Origin: JAUIET01 sp964352475
GTDB lineage: Bacteria > Pseudomonadota > Gammaproteobacteria > Pseudomonadales > JAUIET01
Reading direction: 5' to 3'
Assembly (NCBI GenBank): GCA_964352475.1
Contig: CAYGSL010000010.1
Span: forward strand, 39,553-103,552
Length of the DNA stretch: 64,000 bases
The position numbers and the translations under genes are program-made. How positions within the stretch are numbered: the first letter of the stretch is position 1; each line of letters begins with the position of its first letter. Below are positions 24,001-33,800 of this stretch, one piece after another. The notes beneath the pieces were generated by a model. That model made no database searches. It had not been told where the DNA came from and was given only the letters and a program-made list of their open reading frames with translations.

Positions 24001-26214
24001 TCATTGAAGTCGAATACGGGATTCGTTCTCCATGCGTTCGATGATCACGCCGATACGCTGGATACTCGCACCGGCATCCAACAGAATTTTTTCAGCATCC
24101 CGAGACAATATTATCAACATACCTCCATTTGTCTGTGGGTCTAACAGCAAATCTCTTCGCTCGCTCGATACAGATTCGGAAATATCACAGCTGTTCAGAT
24201 AGTGCAATAGCTCTGGAAACAAACTCGAATGAACACCTTCAGCAATCAAACGCTCGCTACCCGGTAACGCAGGGATTGCCGCCACATCCAGCTCAGCAGC
24301 CAGACCTTCTGCCGGCAACATTTCCAATAAGTGCCCGATCAGACCAAAGCCACTTATGTCGGTTACCGAACTTGGTGAAATTGTCTGCAAGCGCTGCCAT
24401 AAATCCCGATTACTGGTCAACATACTACTTAGCGCTGAATCCAGTTCACTCACTTTTGCGCGTGATTGCATATCTGCGGCAAGCACAACCCCTGTGCCCA
24501 GTGACTTACTCATAACGATAACGTCGTCGCGATGTGCTCCATATTTGGACCAGCGATTCTGTAAAACCATTTCGCCGTTTACAACCACACCAAGATGGTC
24601 TTCCACGCCTTCTGAGCTATGGCCGCCAGCCAGTGCAGCTTCATGCATTTGCAGAGCATCACTAACACCTTGCATCATTCTTAGATGGTCACGTTGCTGC
24701 AAACGAGAATGCGAAAATTTCAGGTTTGCCCATACCTGCACATACTTTGGCGTAGCGCCCATTGCGTACAAGTCATTCATAGCATGATGAACGGCGATTT
24801 TGGCAAACAAATAGTGATCTTCACTAAAACTACGAAAGCCGTCAATACTTTGCACCATCACCCTATCGTTTGTAGGCTGCCACACCGCGGCGTCTTCGAT
24901 GGTGTGCAATGCCGGATGTAAGTTTGCGCTGTCAGAAGCGGGGAGCTTGGCCAAATTTTCATACAGACCGGCAGGCCCCAATTTGCTTCCGCACCCTGCA
25001 CAATGCATTTGTTCCTGGGCATTTTCAGTATCGGGCAATTGTGAAGCTGAAGTCATTACGCCATTATTTGACAGCTCTGAAAACTGCCGCATGAACGCTG
25101 AATCTATTGCGCTCTTCCAGCGCCAGACCCAACGACCGGATAAAGTCAGACCATTTCGACAAGCAACAGCGTATTTATCGCCTAATGTAATCAACCTTAG
25201 AAATTCGGATTGAAGGCGAACTTTCTTAAGCGGGTATTCAGAAAAATACCGCCTTAGGTTTTCAGCCAAAAAAGGCGCCTGTCTAACCGCATAAACACCT
25301 GCTTTTGGCTTCGGCTGATTGATCAAACAAGCAATGTCGCCGGCGGCGAATACATTTTCGTGAGAAACGCTTTGCAGGTAATCGTTTACCTTGATAAAAC
25401 CCTTGTCGTCGCAGGCCAGGCCGCTCTCAGCTGGCCAGCCGGCGGCAACAGCATCGGTACTTACGAACACCTTATCCATTGCCAGAAATTCACCAGCACT
25501 TGACCAAACCCCCTCAGTGCTTACTTTGCGCAGCGTGAAATTTGGGTGTTGCTGTACGTTCAACAATGCGAGCTGCTTAGCCGCTAACTTAACCGCCCTG
25601 GCCGGGGTGTCAGGCATCACATGCGCACTGTTGTACAACAGGTGCAAATGACAGTTGTCACGATCACGCAATCTATGCGCCAGCGCCAGACAAAGCTCTG
25701 TTCCACCAACACCTGCGCCAACCACTGCAATATGCTGCGGGGTAGATCGTTTACGCAGCTGTTCTTCCAACTCAGCCCATTGTCTATGAAACTCGGCTAT
25801 CGGCTTTACGCCGGTTGCGAACTCATAACCGTCTATAGAATTGAATGAAGGGCAGGAACCTGTGTCCAGCGATAGGCAGTCATAAGACAGAGATGCGTGG
25901 TTTTCTATGTGTATTTCGCGCTTGTCCAGCGCGAGGCCTATCACACGCCCTTTTACAAAACGAATACCCGCCGCTCTGCATAAGGAATTAAGGTCTATCA
26001 GCGTGTCTGTTTTCTCAAAATGGCCGGCAATATAAGCTGGTAACATACCCGAATAGGGCGTATCACCATGCTCAGACACCAGAGTAATACGCACCTTCCC
26101 AATCGAATTCATGGCAAATGCTTTTATCGCCAGCACATGAGCGTGCCCGCCGCCAACCAGCACCAGGTCGTGTATGTAGAAAGGCGCCTTATACACTAAC
26201 CCTCCCGCACTCAT
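24001..26214 (-). CDS. selD: Flavoprotein (NADH dehydrogenase-like) fused to selenophosphate synthase SelD
   Basis: 737 residues. The N-terminal half (about 10-390) is a pyridine nucleotide-disulphide oxidoreductase of the NDH-2/sulphide-quinone reductase type: FAD-binding GGGHAH at 21-26, a second dinucleotide motif VVGAGVGGTE at 164-173, and AAGD at 290-293. The C-terminal half (about 403-737) is SelD, which makes selenophosphate from selenide and ATP. It carries AGCGSKLGP with the active Cys408 and Lys411; the second cysteine of the E. coli GCGCK motif is Ser410 here. DISGFGLIGH and DPQTNGG are also present. Such fusions are known in several bacteria; the flavoprotein is thought to act in selenide or redox supply. 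The gene overlaps mnmH by 26 bp, indicating translational coupling. Confidence 0.93.
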   Translation of the reverse strand: MSAGGLVYKAPFYIHDLVLVGGGHAHVLAIKAFAMNSIGKVRITLVSEHGDTPYSGMLPAYIAGHFEKTDTLIDLNSLCRAAGIRFVKGRVIGLALDKREIHIENHASLSYDCLSLDTGSCPSFNSIDGYEFATGVKPIAEFHRQWAELEEQLRKRSTPQHIAVVGAGVGGTELCLALAHRLRDRDNCHLHLLYNSAHVMPDTPARAVKLAAKQLALLNVQQHPNFTLRKVSTEGVWSSAGEFLAMDKVFVSTDAVAAGWPAESGLACDDKGFIKVNDYLQSVSHENVFAAGDIACLINQPKPKAGVYAVRQAPFLAENLRRYFSEYPLKKVRLQSEFLRLITLGDKYAVACRNGLTLSGRWVWRWKSAIDSAFMRQFSELSNNGVMTSASQLPDTENAQEQMHCAGCGSKLGPAGLYENLAKLPASDSANLHPALHTIEDAAVWQPTNDRVMVQSIDGFRSFSEDHYLFAKIAVHHAMNDLYAMGATPKYVQVWANLKFSHSRLQQRDHLRMMQGVSDALQMHEAALAGGHSSEGVEDHLGVVVNGEMVLQNRWSKYGAHRDDVIVMSKSLGTGVVLAADMQSRAKVSELDSALSSMLTSNRDLWQRLQTISPSSVTDISGFGLIGHLLEMLPAEGLAAELDVAAIPALPGSERLIAEGVHSSLFPELLHYLNSCDISESVSSERRDLLLDPQTNGGMLIILSRDAEKILLDAGASIQRIGVIIERMENESRIRLQ

Positions 26215-27307
26215 TCAACCATCGCAGAACATCTTGATGTTCGCCGGTGAACGCTATTCTTTCCTGCTGTTGACTCAATTGATAGTCATACATTTTGTCA
26301 TAGTAATCACTCAGCAACTGCCTGAATATTGCGTCAAAGCCGCCCCAGTCTTGTTCATAACGAAGTAACTGTGTCGCTTCGGGTAGCAGATTGGTAAGGT
26401 GCTGATGTCGGGCTCCGCCAAGGCGCTTTCTGATTCGGTCAAGCGATGATTGTATCGACTTCTGTACCTTATCCCAGGCGCTGTCGGGTGTAGGCAACTC
26501 CCGCAAAAAATGATCCAGGGAATACTGAACGTAGTCACGACGCAGGCGTTGCAATCGATGGTCTGAACTCGCCAATAATTGCACCATAGGCGCCCGATTC
26601 ATAGCTGCTTGCAATTGTGCAGGCAAGTTCAGGCGACCAATCAATTTCGACTCAGCTTCGATCAGAATGGGCCCAAGCCCCGCGGCGTCTTTCTTTATCC
26701 AGTCGATGATCATCGCGTTTTCGAAATCGATCTGACTCGGTTGCGGGTCAGGCATTGCACCAAACGCGCTGCCTCTGTGATTTGCATGTCCTTCCAGGTC
26801 GATACTGTGACCATAGGCCAGCAGTAGATCTGTCTTGCCCACCGCCGTAGCGCCCGCAACAACCAGCAGTGGGCTGTCATCTGATAAACGCTGCAATTCG
26901 CCAAGCAAGAACCGCCTAAGTGATTTGTAACCACCTTCAATCAGCGGGTAGCTCACACCTGCTTCATTTAGCCATTGCTGGGCAGTGCGCGAACGCAAAC
27001 CACCTCGGTAGCAATATAGGTAGCCGTCCGGATAAAGCCGTGTGTGATTTATCCAGGCATCCATACGCTGCGCACGAACGTCTAGTGTGGCCATTTCCAG
27101 GCCGCGTGCAATTGCTGCCTGCTGGCCATTCTGTGCATACACACAACCGATGTCGTGGCGTTGTGTATCATCGAGAATCGGGTGATTAATCGCGTTCGGA
27201 AATGCACCTGCAGCAAATTCAACTGGTGCACGAACGTCCATCAATTGTTTGTTATTTAAGAATAGATGTCGAAAGTCGCTGGCGTTGATATTGGCCACAC
27301 TTGTCAT
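26189..27307 (-). CDS. mnmH: tRNA 2-selenouridine synthase
   Basis: 372 residues, the usual family length. It replaces sulphur by selenium in the wobble uridine of tRNAs for Lys, Glu and Gln, using selenophosphate. Residues about 10-130 form a rhodanese domain with the catalytic Cys99 in YCYRGGLRSRT. Residues about 145-350 hold the P-loop domain with Walker A GATAVGKT at 153-160. The start is one base beyond the stop of the upstream CMD gene, and the end overlaps the selD fusion gene, so all four genes form one transcription unit. With SelD downstream, this points to the selenouridine use of selenium; no selA, selB or tRNA-Sec is in the window. Confidence 0.94.
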   Translation of the reverse strand: MTSVANINASDFRHLFLNNKQLMDVRAPVEFAAGAFPNAINHPILDDTQRHDIGCVYAQNGQQAAIARGLEMATLDVRAQRMDAWINHTRLYPDGYLYCYRGGLRSRTAQQWLNEAGVSYPLIEGGYKSLRRFLLGELQRLSDDSPLLVVAGATAVGKTDLLLAYGHSIDLEGHANHRGSAFGAMPDPQPSQIDFENAMIIDWIKKDAAGLGPILIEAESKLIGRLNLPAQLQAAMNRAPMVQLLASSDHRLQRLRRDYVQYSLDHFLRELPTPDSAWDKVQKSIQSSLDRIRKRLGGARHQHLTNLLPEATQLLRYEQDWGGFDAIFRQLLSDYYDKMYDYQLSQQQERIAFTGEHQDVLRWLNECGRVSV

Positions 27308-27308
27308 G

Positions 27309-27827
27309 TTATTCAGGAACGCTCATTGGTATCAATGGCAATTCGTGTTCAGGCATGCCACCGAAAGCAACAGCACAGCGCGAGAAAGTATTAAACAACA
27401 ACAGCGCAACAGACATGTGAGCCAATTCAGCCTCGGTAAATTCTTCACGTAGCTGTTTTTCTGTTGCCTCGCTGATGCGCTCCGGCGACTGTAGATAACA
27501 ATCACAAAACATGAGTATCAGTTTTTCCCGCTCGCTCAGATCGCTGAGCGCGTAGTTCTCATCAATCTGTTCTATTTTCTGTTCCGTTAAACCCGAATCA
27601 GTTGCGATGTCGTATCGTACGGCCTTACAGAATACGCAACCAACGTCCCTAGCATTGCGCAGTCGAATCATTTCGAGTTCGGCCGGGTTTAAAGGGCCAT
27701 CTTTCCACACGGCGGCATTCAGCTTCAAATAAGGCTCTACGACTTCAGGCACCAGGCCAAGTGCCGAGTCTCGAACAACGTTGCCTGTTTTATTTGCAGG
27801 AGTAGTCGTGATGCGGGGTGCCGTCAT
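27309..27827 (-). CDS. AhpD/carboxymuconolactone decarboxylase-like protein with CxxC
   Basis: 172 residues starting MTAPRITTT. It has the CMD/AhpD fold signature ExxRLRNARDVGCVFC with redox motif Cys64-Val-Phe-Cys67 and a downstream helix rich in acidic residues. AhpD-type proteins shuttle electrons through the CxxC pair to peroxidases; others of the family are decarboxylases. The start is set by a 4-bp ATGA overlap with the upstream gene (27824-27827). An ATG nine codons further upstream (27854) is possible but less likely. It ends one base before the mnmH start. A thiol or selenol redox role in the selenium operon is an inference from position. Confidence 0.82.
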   Translation of the reverse strand: MTAPRITTTPANKTGNVVRDSALGLVPEVVEPYLKLNAAVWKDGPLNPAELEMIRLRNARDVGCVFCKAVRYDIATDSGLTEQKIEQIDENYALSDLSEREKLILMFCDCYLQSPERISEATEKQLREEFTEAELAHMSVALLLFNTFSRCAVAFGGMPEHELPLIPMSVPE

Positions 27828-28315
27828 TGTGTGCGCTCCGGCTGCTCCAAACATTCACTAAACCCCCACAGCTTAGCCAGGCGGGTCTGTGCATAGAACA
27901 CACCCAGTGCTTGAACCAGTGCAACCAAACCCGGCTCCCCGACATGCAGCTTCACAGCGTCGGAATGCGCATCAGTGATTGCATGCACGTCCATGGCGTA
28001 GACCTCGGTATACGCCAGACAGGCTTTCTCGACCAATGAAAACTGCTCATTGGCAGGCCACTGAGCAACCGCATCTACACGCTCTGCATCGAGCGCACTG
28101 GTGTTGCTGTCCACCTGAACGCCATGCAATTGTGCCATACGAATTTTGCACAGCGGTAACACACTTGCTGGTAGCTGTGGCAACCGGTCAAAGCTTTGCT
28201 GAAAATCAGTAACCAGAGGGCCAAAATCTGTGTGTTTCACCAGCCATTCACTGATGCCGTCTATGCATCGATTTTCACTCACTCGTGTAGTCTCACAGAT
28301 ATAACCATGCAGCAT
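27824..28315 (-). CDS. CMD/AhpD-like protein lacking the CxxC pair
   Basis: 163 residues, first gene of the four-gene selenium operon. Its layout follows the CMD family and resembles the next gene: LPLCKIRMAQLHGV corresponds to the motif region, and FSLVEKACLAYTE and the C-terminal LVALVQALGVFYAQTRLAKLWG match family helices. Only one cysteine remains at the motif, so it may be a non-catalytic partner in a heteromer with its neighbour or a diverged enzyme. The ATG at 28315 follows a good AAGGAA ribosome site. The gene is divergent from the cydA/cioA gene across 86 bp, so the two units may share a control region. Confidence 0.7.
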   Translation of the reverse strand: MLHGYICETTRVSENRCIDGISEWLVKHTDFGPLVTDFQQSFDRLPQLPASVLPLCKIRMAQLHGVQVDSNTSALDAERVDAVAQWPANEQFSLVEKACLAYTEVYAMDVHAITDAHSDAVKLHVGEPGLVALVQALGVFYAQTRLAKLWGFSECLEQPERTQ

Positions 28316-28401
28316 TATAGGGATTCCTTAACATCATTTGTAGGAATGGTCGTGCCGTGCCAATATCTTTGACAGCCGCGAGGAACTAATAGAGGCACCC
28401 T

Positions 28402-29754
28402 ATGGCTGAACTAGACCCGCTATTACTGTCGCGACTGCAGTTCGCGTTGAACATTAGCTTCCATATTCTATTCCCCAGCTTGTCGATAGGCCTGGGCTGG
28501 CTGCTGTTTTACTTCCGCGTACGCAATACCCTCAGTGGTGATCAGGCCTGGGCTTACGCCTATCATTTCTGGGTGAAGGTATTTGCGCTGACTTTTGCCC
28601 TTGGGGTGGTCTCGGGCATTGTCATGAGTTTCCAATTCGGTACCAACTGGCCAGGCTTTATGGAACGCGCCGGGAATATCGCTGGTCCTTTACTGGGCTA
28701 CGAAGTGTTGACTGCATTTTTTCTGGAGGCCAGCTTTCTTGGAATTATGCTATTTGGCAAGAATCGGGTGTCAAATCGCGTGCATCTGGTCGCCAGTTTT
28801 TTCGTGGCATTTGGTACCACATTGTCGGCGTTCTGGATTCTCGCGCTAAATTCCTGGATGCAAACTCCAAGCGGTTATCGCATTGAAAACGGTCAATTTT
28901 ATCCCGAGAGCTGGTTTGAAATAATTTTTAACCCAACGTTTCCATATATGTTCTCTCACATGATGAACGCTTCATTTCTAACCGCCGCCTTTTTCGTTTG
29001 TGGCATTAGCGCGCTGCGAATACGCAATGGTCTGGATGGCCCGGCCACACGAAAAATTCTTCGTTCTGTTGTGTGCATTGCCGCAGTCATTGCACCACTG
29101 CAAATTTTGATTGGCGATTTCTATGGATTGCACGTCAGTAAAACCCAGCCCGCGAAAGTAGCCGCACTAGAGGCCGTTTGGGAAACCACACGCGGGGCTA
29201 ATTTAACCTTGTTCGGGTGGCCCGATGAGAAGCTAAAGGAAACCAGGTACAGTGTGGAGGTACCGAAGCTTGGCAGTTTGATACTAACGCATGATCTTAA
29301 TGGTGAGGTTCGTGGTCTCAATGAGTTTGAAGGCGCTCACCCTCCAGTAGCCCCGGTATTTTTTGCGTTTCGAGTGATGGTTGGCATTGGTGTATTGATG
29401 ATACTCACGGCGTGGCTGGCTGTTTGGCAAACCCGCAACAACAATAAACCCTCTGGTTGGGGCTTACGACTGATGTCTTGGATGACATTCTCTGGCTGGA
29501 TTGCCACTCTCGCCGGCTGGTATGTTACCGAGGTGGGGCGGCAACCGTTTATTATTTATGGCCAGTTACGCGTGGCCGATATTGTGGCTGATCATGGGCA
29601 AGGCACATTGCTTGGCTCCTTGCTGGCCTACGCAGTTGTGTATGCCGTGCTACTGATCGCTTATATCAGCACTATTCGTTATATGGCCAGCAAACCGGCA
29701 GCGTCGCTGGCGATGCAGGCGCAATGGCATCGAACCGGAGAATCTCATGGCTGA
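28402..29754 (+). CDS. cioA: Cytochrome bd-type quinol oxidase subunit I (cyanide-insensitive type)
   Basis: 450-residue membrane protein that oxidises quinol and reduces oxygen to water. Haem ligands are visible: His21 (b595 site), His186 and Met326 (b558). The conserved proton-channel glutamates are Glu101 and Glu109 in GYEVLTAFFLEASFLGI, and the GRQP motif occurs near residue 387. The protein is about 70 residues shorter than E. coli CydA because the Q-loop between helices is short. That is the CIO-type form typical of Pseudomonas, so cioA is preferred to cydA. It overlaps the subunit II gene by 8 bp. Confidence 0.93.
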   Translation: MAELDPLLLSRLQFALNISFHILFPSLSIGLGWLLFYFRVRNTLSGDQAWAYAYHFWVKVFALTFALGVVSGIVMSFQFGTNWPGFMERAGNIAGPLLGYEVLTAFFLEASFLGIMLFGKNRVSNRVHLVASFFVAFGTTLSAFWILALNSWMQTPSGYRIENGQFYPESWFEIIFNPTFPYMFSHMMNASFLTAAFFVCGISALRIRNGLDGPATRKILRSVVCIAAVIAPLQILIGDFYGLHVSKTQPAKVAALEAVWETTRGANLTLFGWPDEKLKETRYSVEVPKLGSLILTHDLNGEVRGLNEFEGAHPPVAPVFFAFRVMVGIGVLMILTAWLAVWQTRNNNKPSGWGLRLMSWMTFSGWIATLAGWYVTEVGRQPFIIYGQLRVADIVADHGQGTLLGSLLAYAVVYAVLLIAYISTIRYMASKPAASLAMQAQWHRTGESHG

Positions 29755-30757
29755 GTATTTACCAGTGTTCTACTTTTTTATTATGGGTCTGGCTTTGCTG
29801 GTATACGTTGTACTGGACGGCTACGACCTGGGCATAGGGCTATTGTTTCCTTTGGCATCGGATGCAGAGAAAGACTTGATGATCGCAAGCATCGGGCCGT
29901 TTTGGGACGCTAACGAAACCTGGATTGTGCTGGGTGTGGGCGTTTTACTGATTGCGTTCCCTCATGCACATGGCGAAATTCTGTCCAGCCTGTATTTGCC
30001 TGTCACGATAATGCTGCTGGGCCTGGTATTGCGCGGCGTTGCATTTGAATTTCGGGTGAAAGCCGGAGAGCGCTATAAAACAAAATGGAACCAGTGTTTT
30101 TTTGTCGGCTCGCTCACTGCCAGCCTGGCGCAGGGTTGGATGCTGGGTGCCTATATTACCGCTCTTGAGTTTGATACCGTGAGCATGCTGTTTTCATTTT
30201 TTATCGCCCTCACCCTGCCTGCCTTGTATGTTTTATTGGGTTGCGCATGGCTGCTCATCAAAACAGAAGGTGAGCTTTACCGCAAAGCAATAAACTGGGC
30301 GCAAGTGATGCTGATCCCAATGGCTACAGGTTTGGTGCTTGTATCAATAGCAACGCCGCTTGTGTCGGCGTCTATTGCCGAGAAGTGGTTTACAGTTCAG
30401 AATTTTATTGGCCTTCTGCCTATACCACTAAGCTGCGCCATTGCACTTTTCACAATTGCTGCGATGCTCAGACACCCAAACTGGTTATTTGGCGGGCGCG
30501 AATGGTTTGTTTTCACCGCTTTATTGGTGATATGCCTGATGGCAGGTTTAGGATTGGCCTACAGTATTTACCCTTACATTATTATTGATCGCCTGACGTT
30601 ATGGGAAGCAGCCGCTGCAACTGAATCTCTAATGTTTATCGCCTACGGCGTGGTATTGAGTGTGCCTGCGATTGCGGCATACACCGCGTTTACGTACTGG
30701 GTATTTAGAGGAAAAAGCTCGACATTGAGTTATGGAGATATTGAACAACAGCCGTAA
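29747..30757 (+). CDS. cioB: Cytochrome bd-type quinol oxidase subunit II
   Basis: 336 residues with about eight hydrophobic helices. It starts with the family signature FYFFIMGLALLVYVVLDGYDLGIG and has GPFWDANETWIVLGVG in the next loop. It forms the oxidase dimer with CioA, stabilising the haems. Translation is probably coupled through the 8-bp overlap. No cydX-like small ORF was recognised in the 43 bp between its stop and the convergent putA stop. Confidence 0.93.
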   Translation: MAEYLPVFYFFIMGLALLVYVVLDGYDLGIGLLFPLASDAEKDLMIASIGPFWDANETWIVLGVGVLLIAFPHAHGEILSSLYLPVTIMLLGLVLRGVAFEFRVKAGERYKTKWNQCFFVGSLTASLAQGWMLGAYITALEFDTVSMLFSFFIALTLPALYVLLGCAWLLIKTEGELYRKAINWAQVMLIPMATGLVLVSIATPLVSASIAEKWFTVQNFIGLLPIPLSCAIALFTIAAMLRHPNWLFGGREWFVFTALLVICLMAGLGLAYSIYPYIIIDRLTLWEAAAATESLMFIAYGVVLSVPAIAAYTAFTYWVFRGKSSTLSYGDIEQQP

Positions 30758-30762
30758 GCAAG

Positions 30763-30796
30763 GAGCCTCTACGTAAGTACTCGATACTTCTGGCTC
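30763..30796. terminator. Possible shared hairpin between convergent cioB and putA
   Basis: The 43-bp space between the two stop codons holds GAGCC...GGCTC (30763-30767 and 30792-30796) enclosing AAGTA-CTCGA-TACTT. It could fold as an imperfect hairpin on either strand. There is no T-run, so intrinsic termination is uncertain. Confidence 0.3.
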
Positions 30797-30800
30797 AATC

Positions 30801-33800
30801 CTAGTCTTCGCCCAGCGCAAGCAAGGACGCATTACCGCCCGAAGCGGTGGTATCTGTTGAGACATGTTTTTCCAGCACAAGCCGTCTGAGCAGCTGTTCG
30901 CCCAGGGGCTCGTTGACCAGAGCAAGCAATGCGCCCTCCCTGCGTCTCAATTGCCGTTCGAGATTTGCCAACTCATCACCCGCCACATTGGTCAGCAAGC
31001 CATTCATTCCTGGTAAAGCCAGCAATTCAGTCACATCATCCCCACTTTTCAACTCAGAAATCTGGAAACAATCTTCGGTGATAGACTGCAAAGCCTGTTC
31101 TGCAGACCTTGGCTGCTGACCCGCCGGAATGCCGGCCAACACAACATTGCCCAATATCAGCGCCATACAAACAGACGGCATCAGCTCGCCGCCCTCTGAG
31201 CTAATGGAACAGATTAGCCCTCTTGGATTATGAGACAAGGTGTTTTTCTCACCGGTTGGGCCTTTCATTTCACGCGGCTCTTCCAGTTCGAGCAAAGCGA
31301 ACTGCACCAGCTCATTCATGCGAGACCAATGGGCATCACTGATGTCACTGTCTCGCAATGCCTGCTGCACAATATCCCATCGCGCAGCCATCGATTTTGC
31401 AGACCACTGCTTTTGGCTATTGAGAAGCGAGTCTTGCTGGGCAAGACGCTCGTTGCTGATGCTCACCTGCCCAGGCGCGGGCGTAAGTTTGCGCACTGGA
31501 TCGTTATCAAGCGACGCAACAGAACCATCTATTTTCTGTACCAGCAGCCGATACAAATACGAAGGTCCACCTGCCTTTGGTCCGGTGCCGGATAAACCAT
31601 GCCCGCCAAACGGTTGCACACCCACCACCGCGCCAATCGTATTGCGATTGATGTAAATGTTGCCCGCATCAATATTGCGTGCGGCTTTATCGCAGTTCGC
31701 ATCAATACGCGAGTGCACGCCGAAAGTTAGGCCAAAACCGGTGCTGTTTACGGCTTCAAGTACTTTGTCCAACTCGCTGCTGCGGTAGCGCACAACATGC
31801 ACAACCGGCCCAAAAACTTCGCCGCGCAATAAGTGAATACTATCTATTTCGTAAAGGCGCGGCGCAAAAAATGTACCTTTTGCGAACTGCTCCCCCAGTT
31901 CACATTCGTACACCAGCCTGGCTTTGCCAGCTGCGCACAAGCCTTCCATGTAATCAACATGGCGTTGCAGAGATTGCAAAGCACGCTGGTCAATCACCGG
32001 GCCTACGTCAGTATTTAACTCACTGGGGTCGCCAATACCAAGTTGTTGCATTGCGCCTGCAATCATGTCGATTGTTTTATCAGCGGCGTCATCCTGAATA
32101 TACAAGACTCTCAGCGCGGAACAACGCTGACCCGCACTTTGAAATCCGGAACTGATTACATCATCCACCAATTGTTCGGTGAGCGCTGTTGAGTCGGCAA
32201 TCATGCAGTTTTGACCGCCTGTTTCGGCCACCAGTGGTACGCGTGGTCCAGGTCGATCGGCGAGCCTTTGTGCAATCAGCTGTGCAGTTGCCGTAGACCC
32301 CGTGAACATAACCGCATTTATGCGAGCATCCGGAACAAGAAATTCTCCAGCCACAGCCCCTCGTGCACAGACTACCTGTAAAACATCTTCGGGAAGACCA
32401 CTTTCGTTTAGCAATGCAGTCGCTCTCAACGCAACCATACTTGTTTGTTCCGCAGGCTTGGCAATAACACAGTTGCCTGTTGCCAAAGCTGCGGTGACCT
32501 GGCCGAGAAATATTGCGAGTGGGAAATTCCATGGGCTGATGCATAACACTGACCCCAGCGCTTCAAGCTCTGGGTGTCGTTTTGCTATGAACTCTGCTTG
32601 TGACGCATAGTAGCGACAAAAATCGATAGCCTCTCGAACTTCGCCAACACCATCGTTTAGGGTTTTACCGGCTTCTTTGGCACACAAGGCAATAAACTCG
32701 TGCTCTTTAGCCTGCAAAGCGTCAGCAAAGCGGCACAAAATGCTTGCTCGTTCAGAAGCAGTCGTTACGGACCAGGCTGCACGTGCTTGTTCGCTTCTCG
32801 ATAAGGCCAGTTCACAATCTTCTTGTTCGGCAAGCGTAATGTAGCCAATGCATTCAGTAGTATTCGCGGGATTGCAAACCGGCTGCTCCTTGTTTGCCAC
32901 CTGGTGCTCATAGGCAGCCCTCACTGCGGCAGCAGCCCAGCTTTCTACGTTATGAGCTAATTGTTGATGTTCGGTCTCATCACTAAGATCAATACCCGCT
33001 GAGTTCCGGCGTTCCTCGCCATATATGTCCGCCGGTAATACGATGCCTGGATTTTGTGCCTGCGACCACGCAAGCGCTTTGGCGACAGGATCGGCAACCA
33101 ATGCTTCCAATGGCACAGAATCGTCTACGATTTTATTAACGAAAGAAGTATTCGCACCGTTTTCCAACAGGCGTCTTACTAAATACGCGAGCAAATCCTC
33201 GTGCTCACCAACTGGCGCGTAGATCCGACAGGGAATCGCTATGTCTGCCATCAAGCTGTCGTACAACTCGTCACCCATGCCATGCAGTCGCTGAAACTCA
33301 TAGCCTTCATGGTCACCGGCAATTTCTAATATCGCCGACACGCTATTAGCGTTGTGCGTAGCAAACTGCGGATAGATAACATCACGGTTTTCAAGCAATA
33401 CCCGTGCACAAGCGCGATAGGAAATATCCGTTGTTGCCTTTCGCGTAAAGACCGGATAACCACTCAAACCTTCCAATTGCGCGTGTTTTATTTCGGCGTC
33501 CCAGTAAGCGCCTTTCACCAGCCGCAGCATCAGTCCACGTTGTTCCTGCCTCGCTAATGCAACCAGCCAGTGCACCACGTCTAGCGCACGCTTCTGATAG
33601 GCTTGCACAACCACGCCGAATCCGCCCCAATCGCCAAGCTCAGGGTCTGTATAGACTCTCTCAATCAGTTCCAGCGACAGCTCCAGGCGATCAGCTTCTT
33701 CAGCGTCAATCGACACACCAATGTCGTAGCTTTTCGCCAGCAGTACCAGTTGTTTTAAACGTGGGAAAAGCTCTGCATGTACCCGATCACGATTGGCATA

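Noticed and set aside
26310..27189. Small ORFs on both strands inside mnmH
   Set aside because: They overlap a full-length conserved gene and carry no ribosome sites or recognisable motifs.
24001..27307. Selenocysteine-coding UGA in selD or mnmH
   Set aside because: Active-site positions are ordinary cysteine codons and no in-frame UGA interrupts either gene.
28360..28395. TTGACA before cioA as a sigma-70 promoter
   Set aside because: It lies too close to the start codon, and the only -10-like hexamer is spaced 12 bp away instead of about 17.
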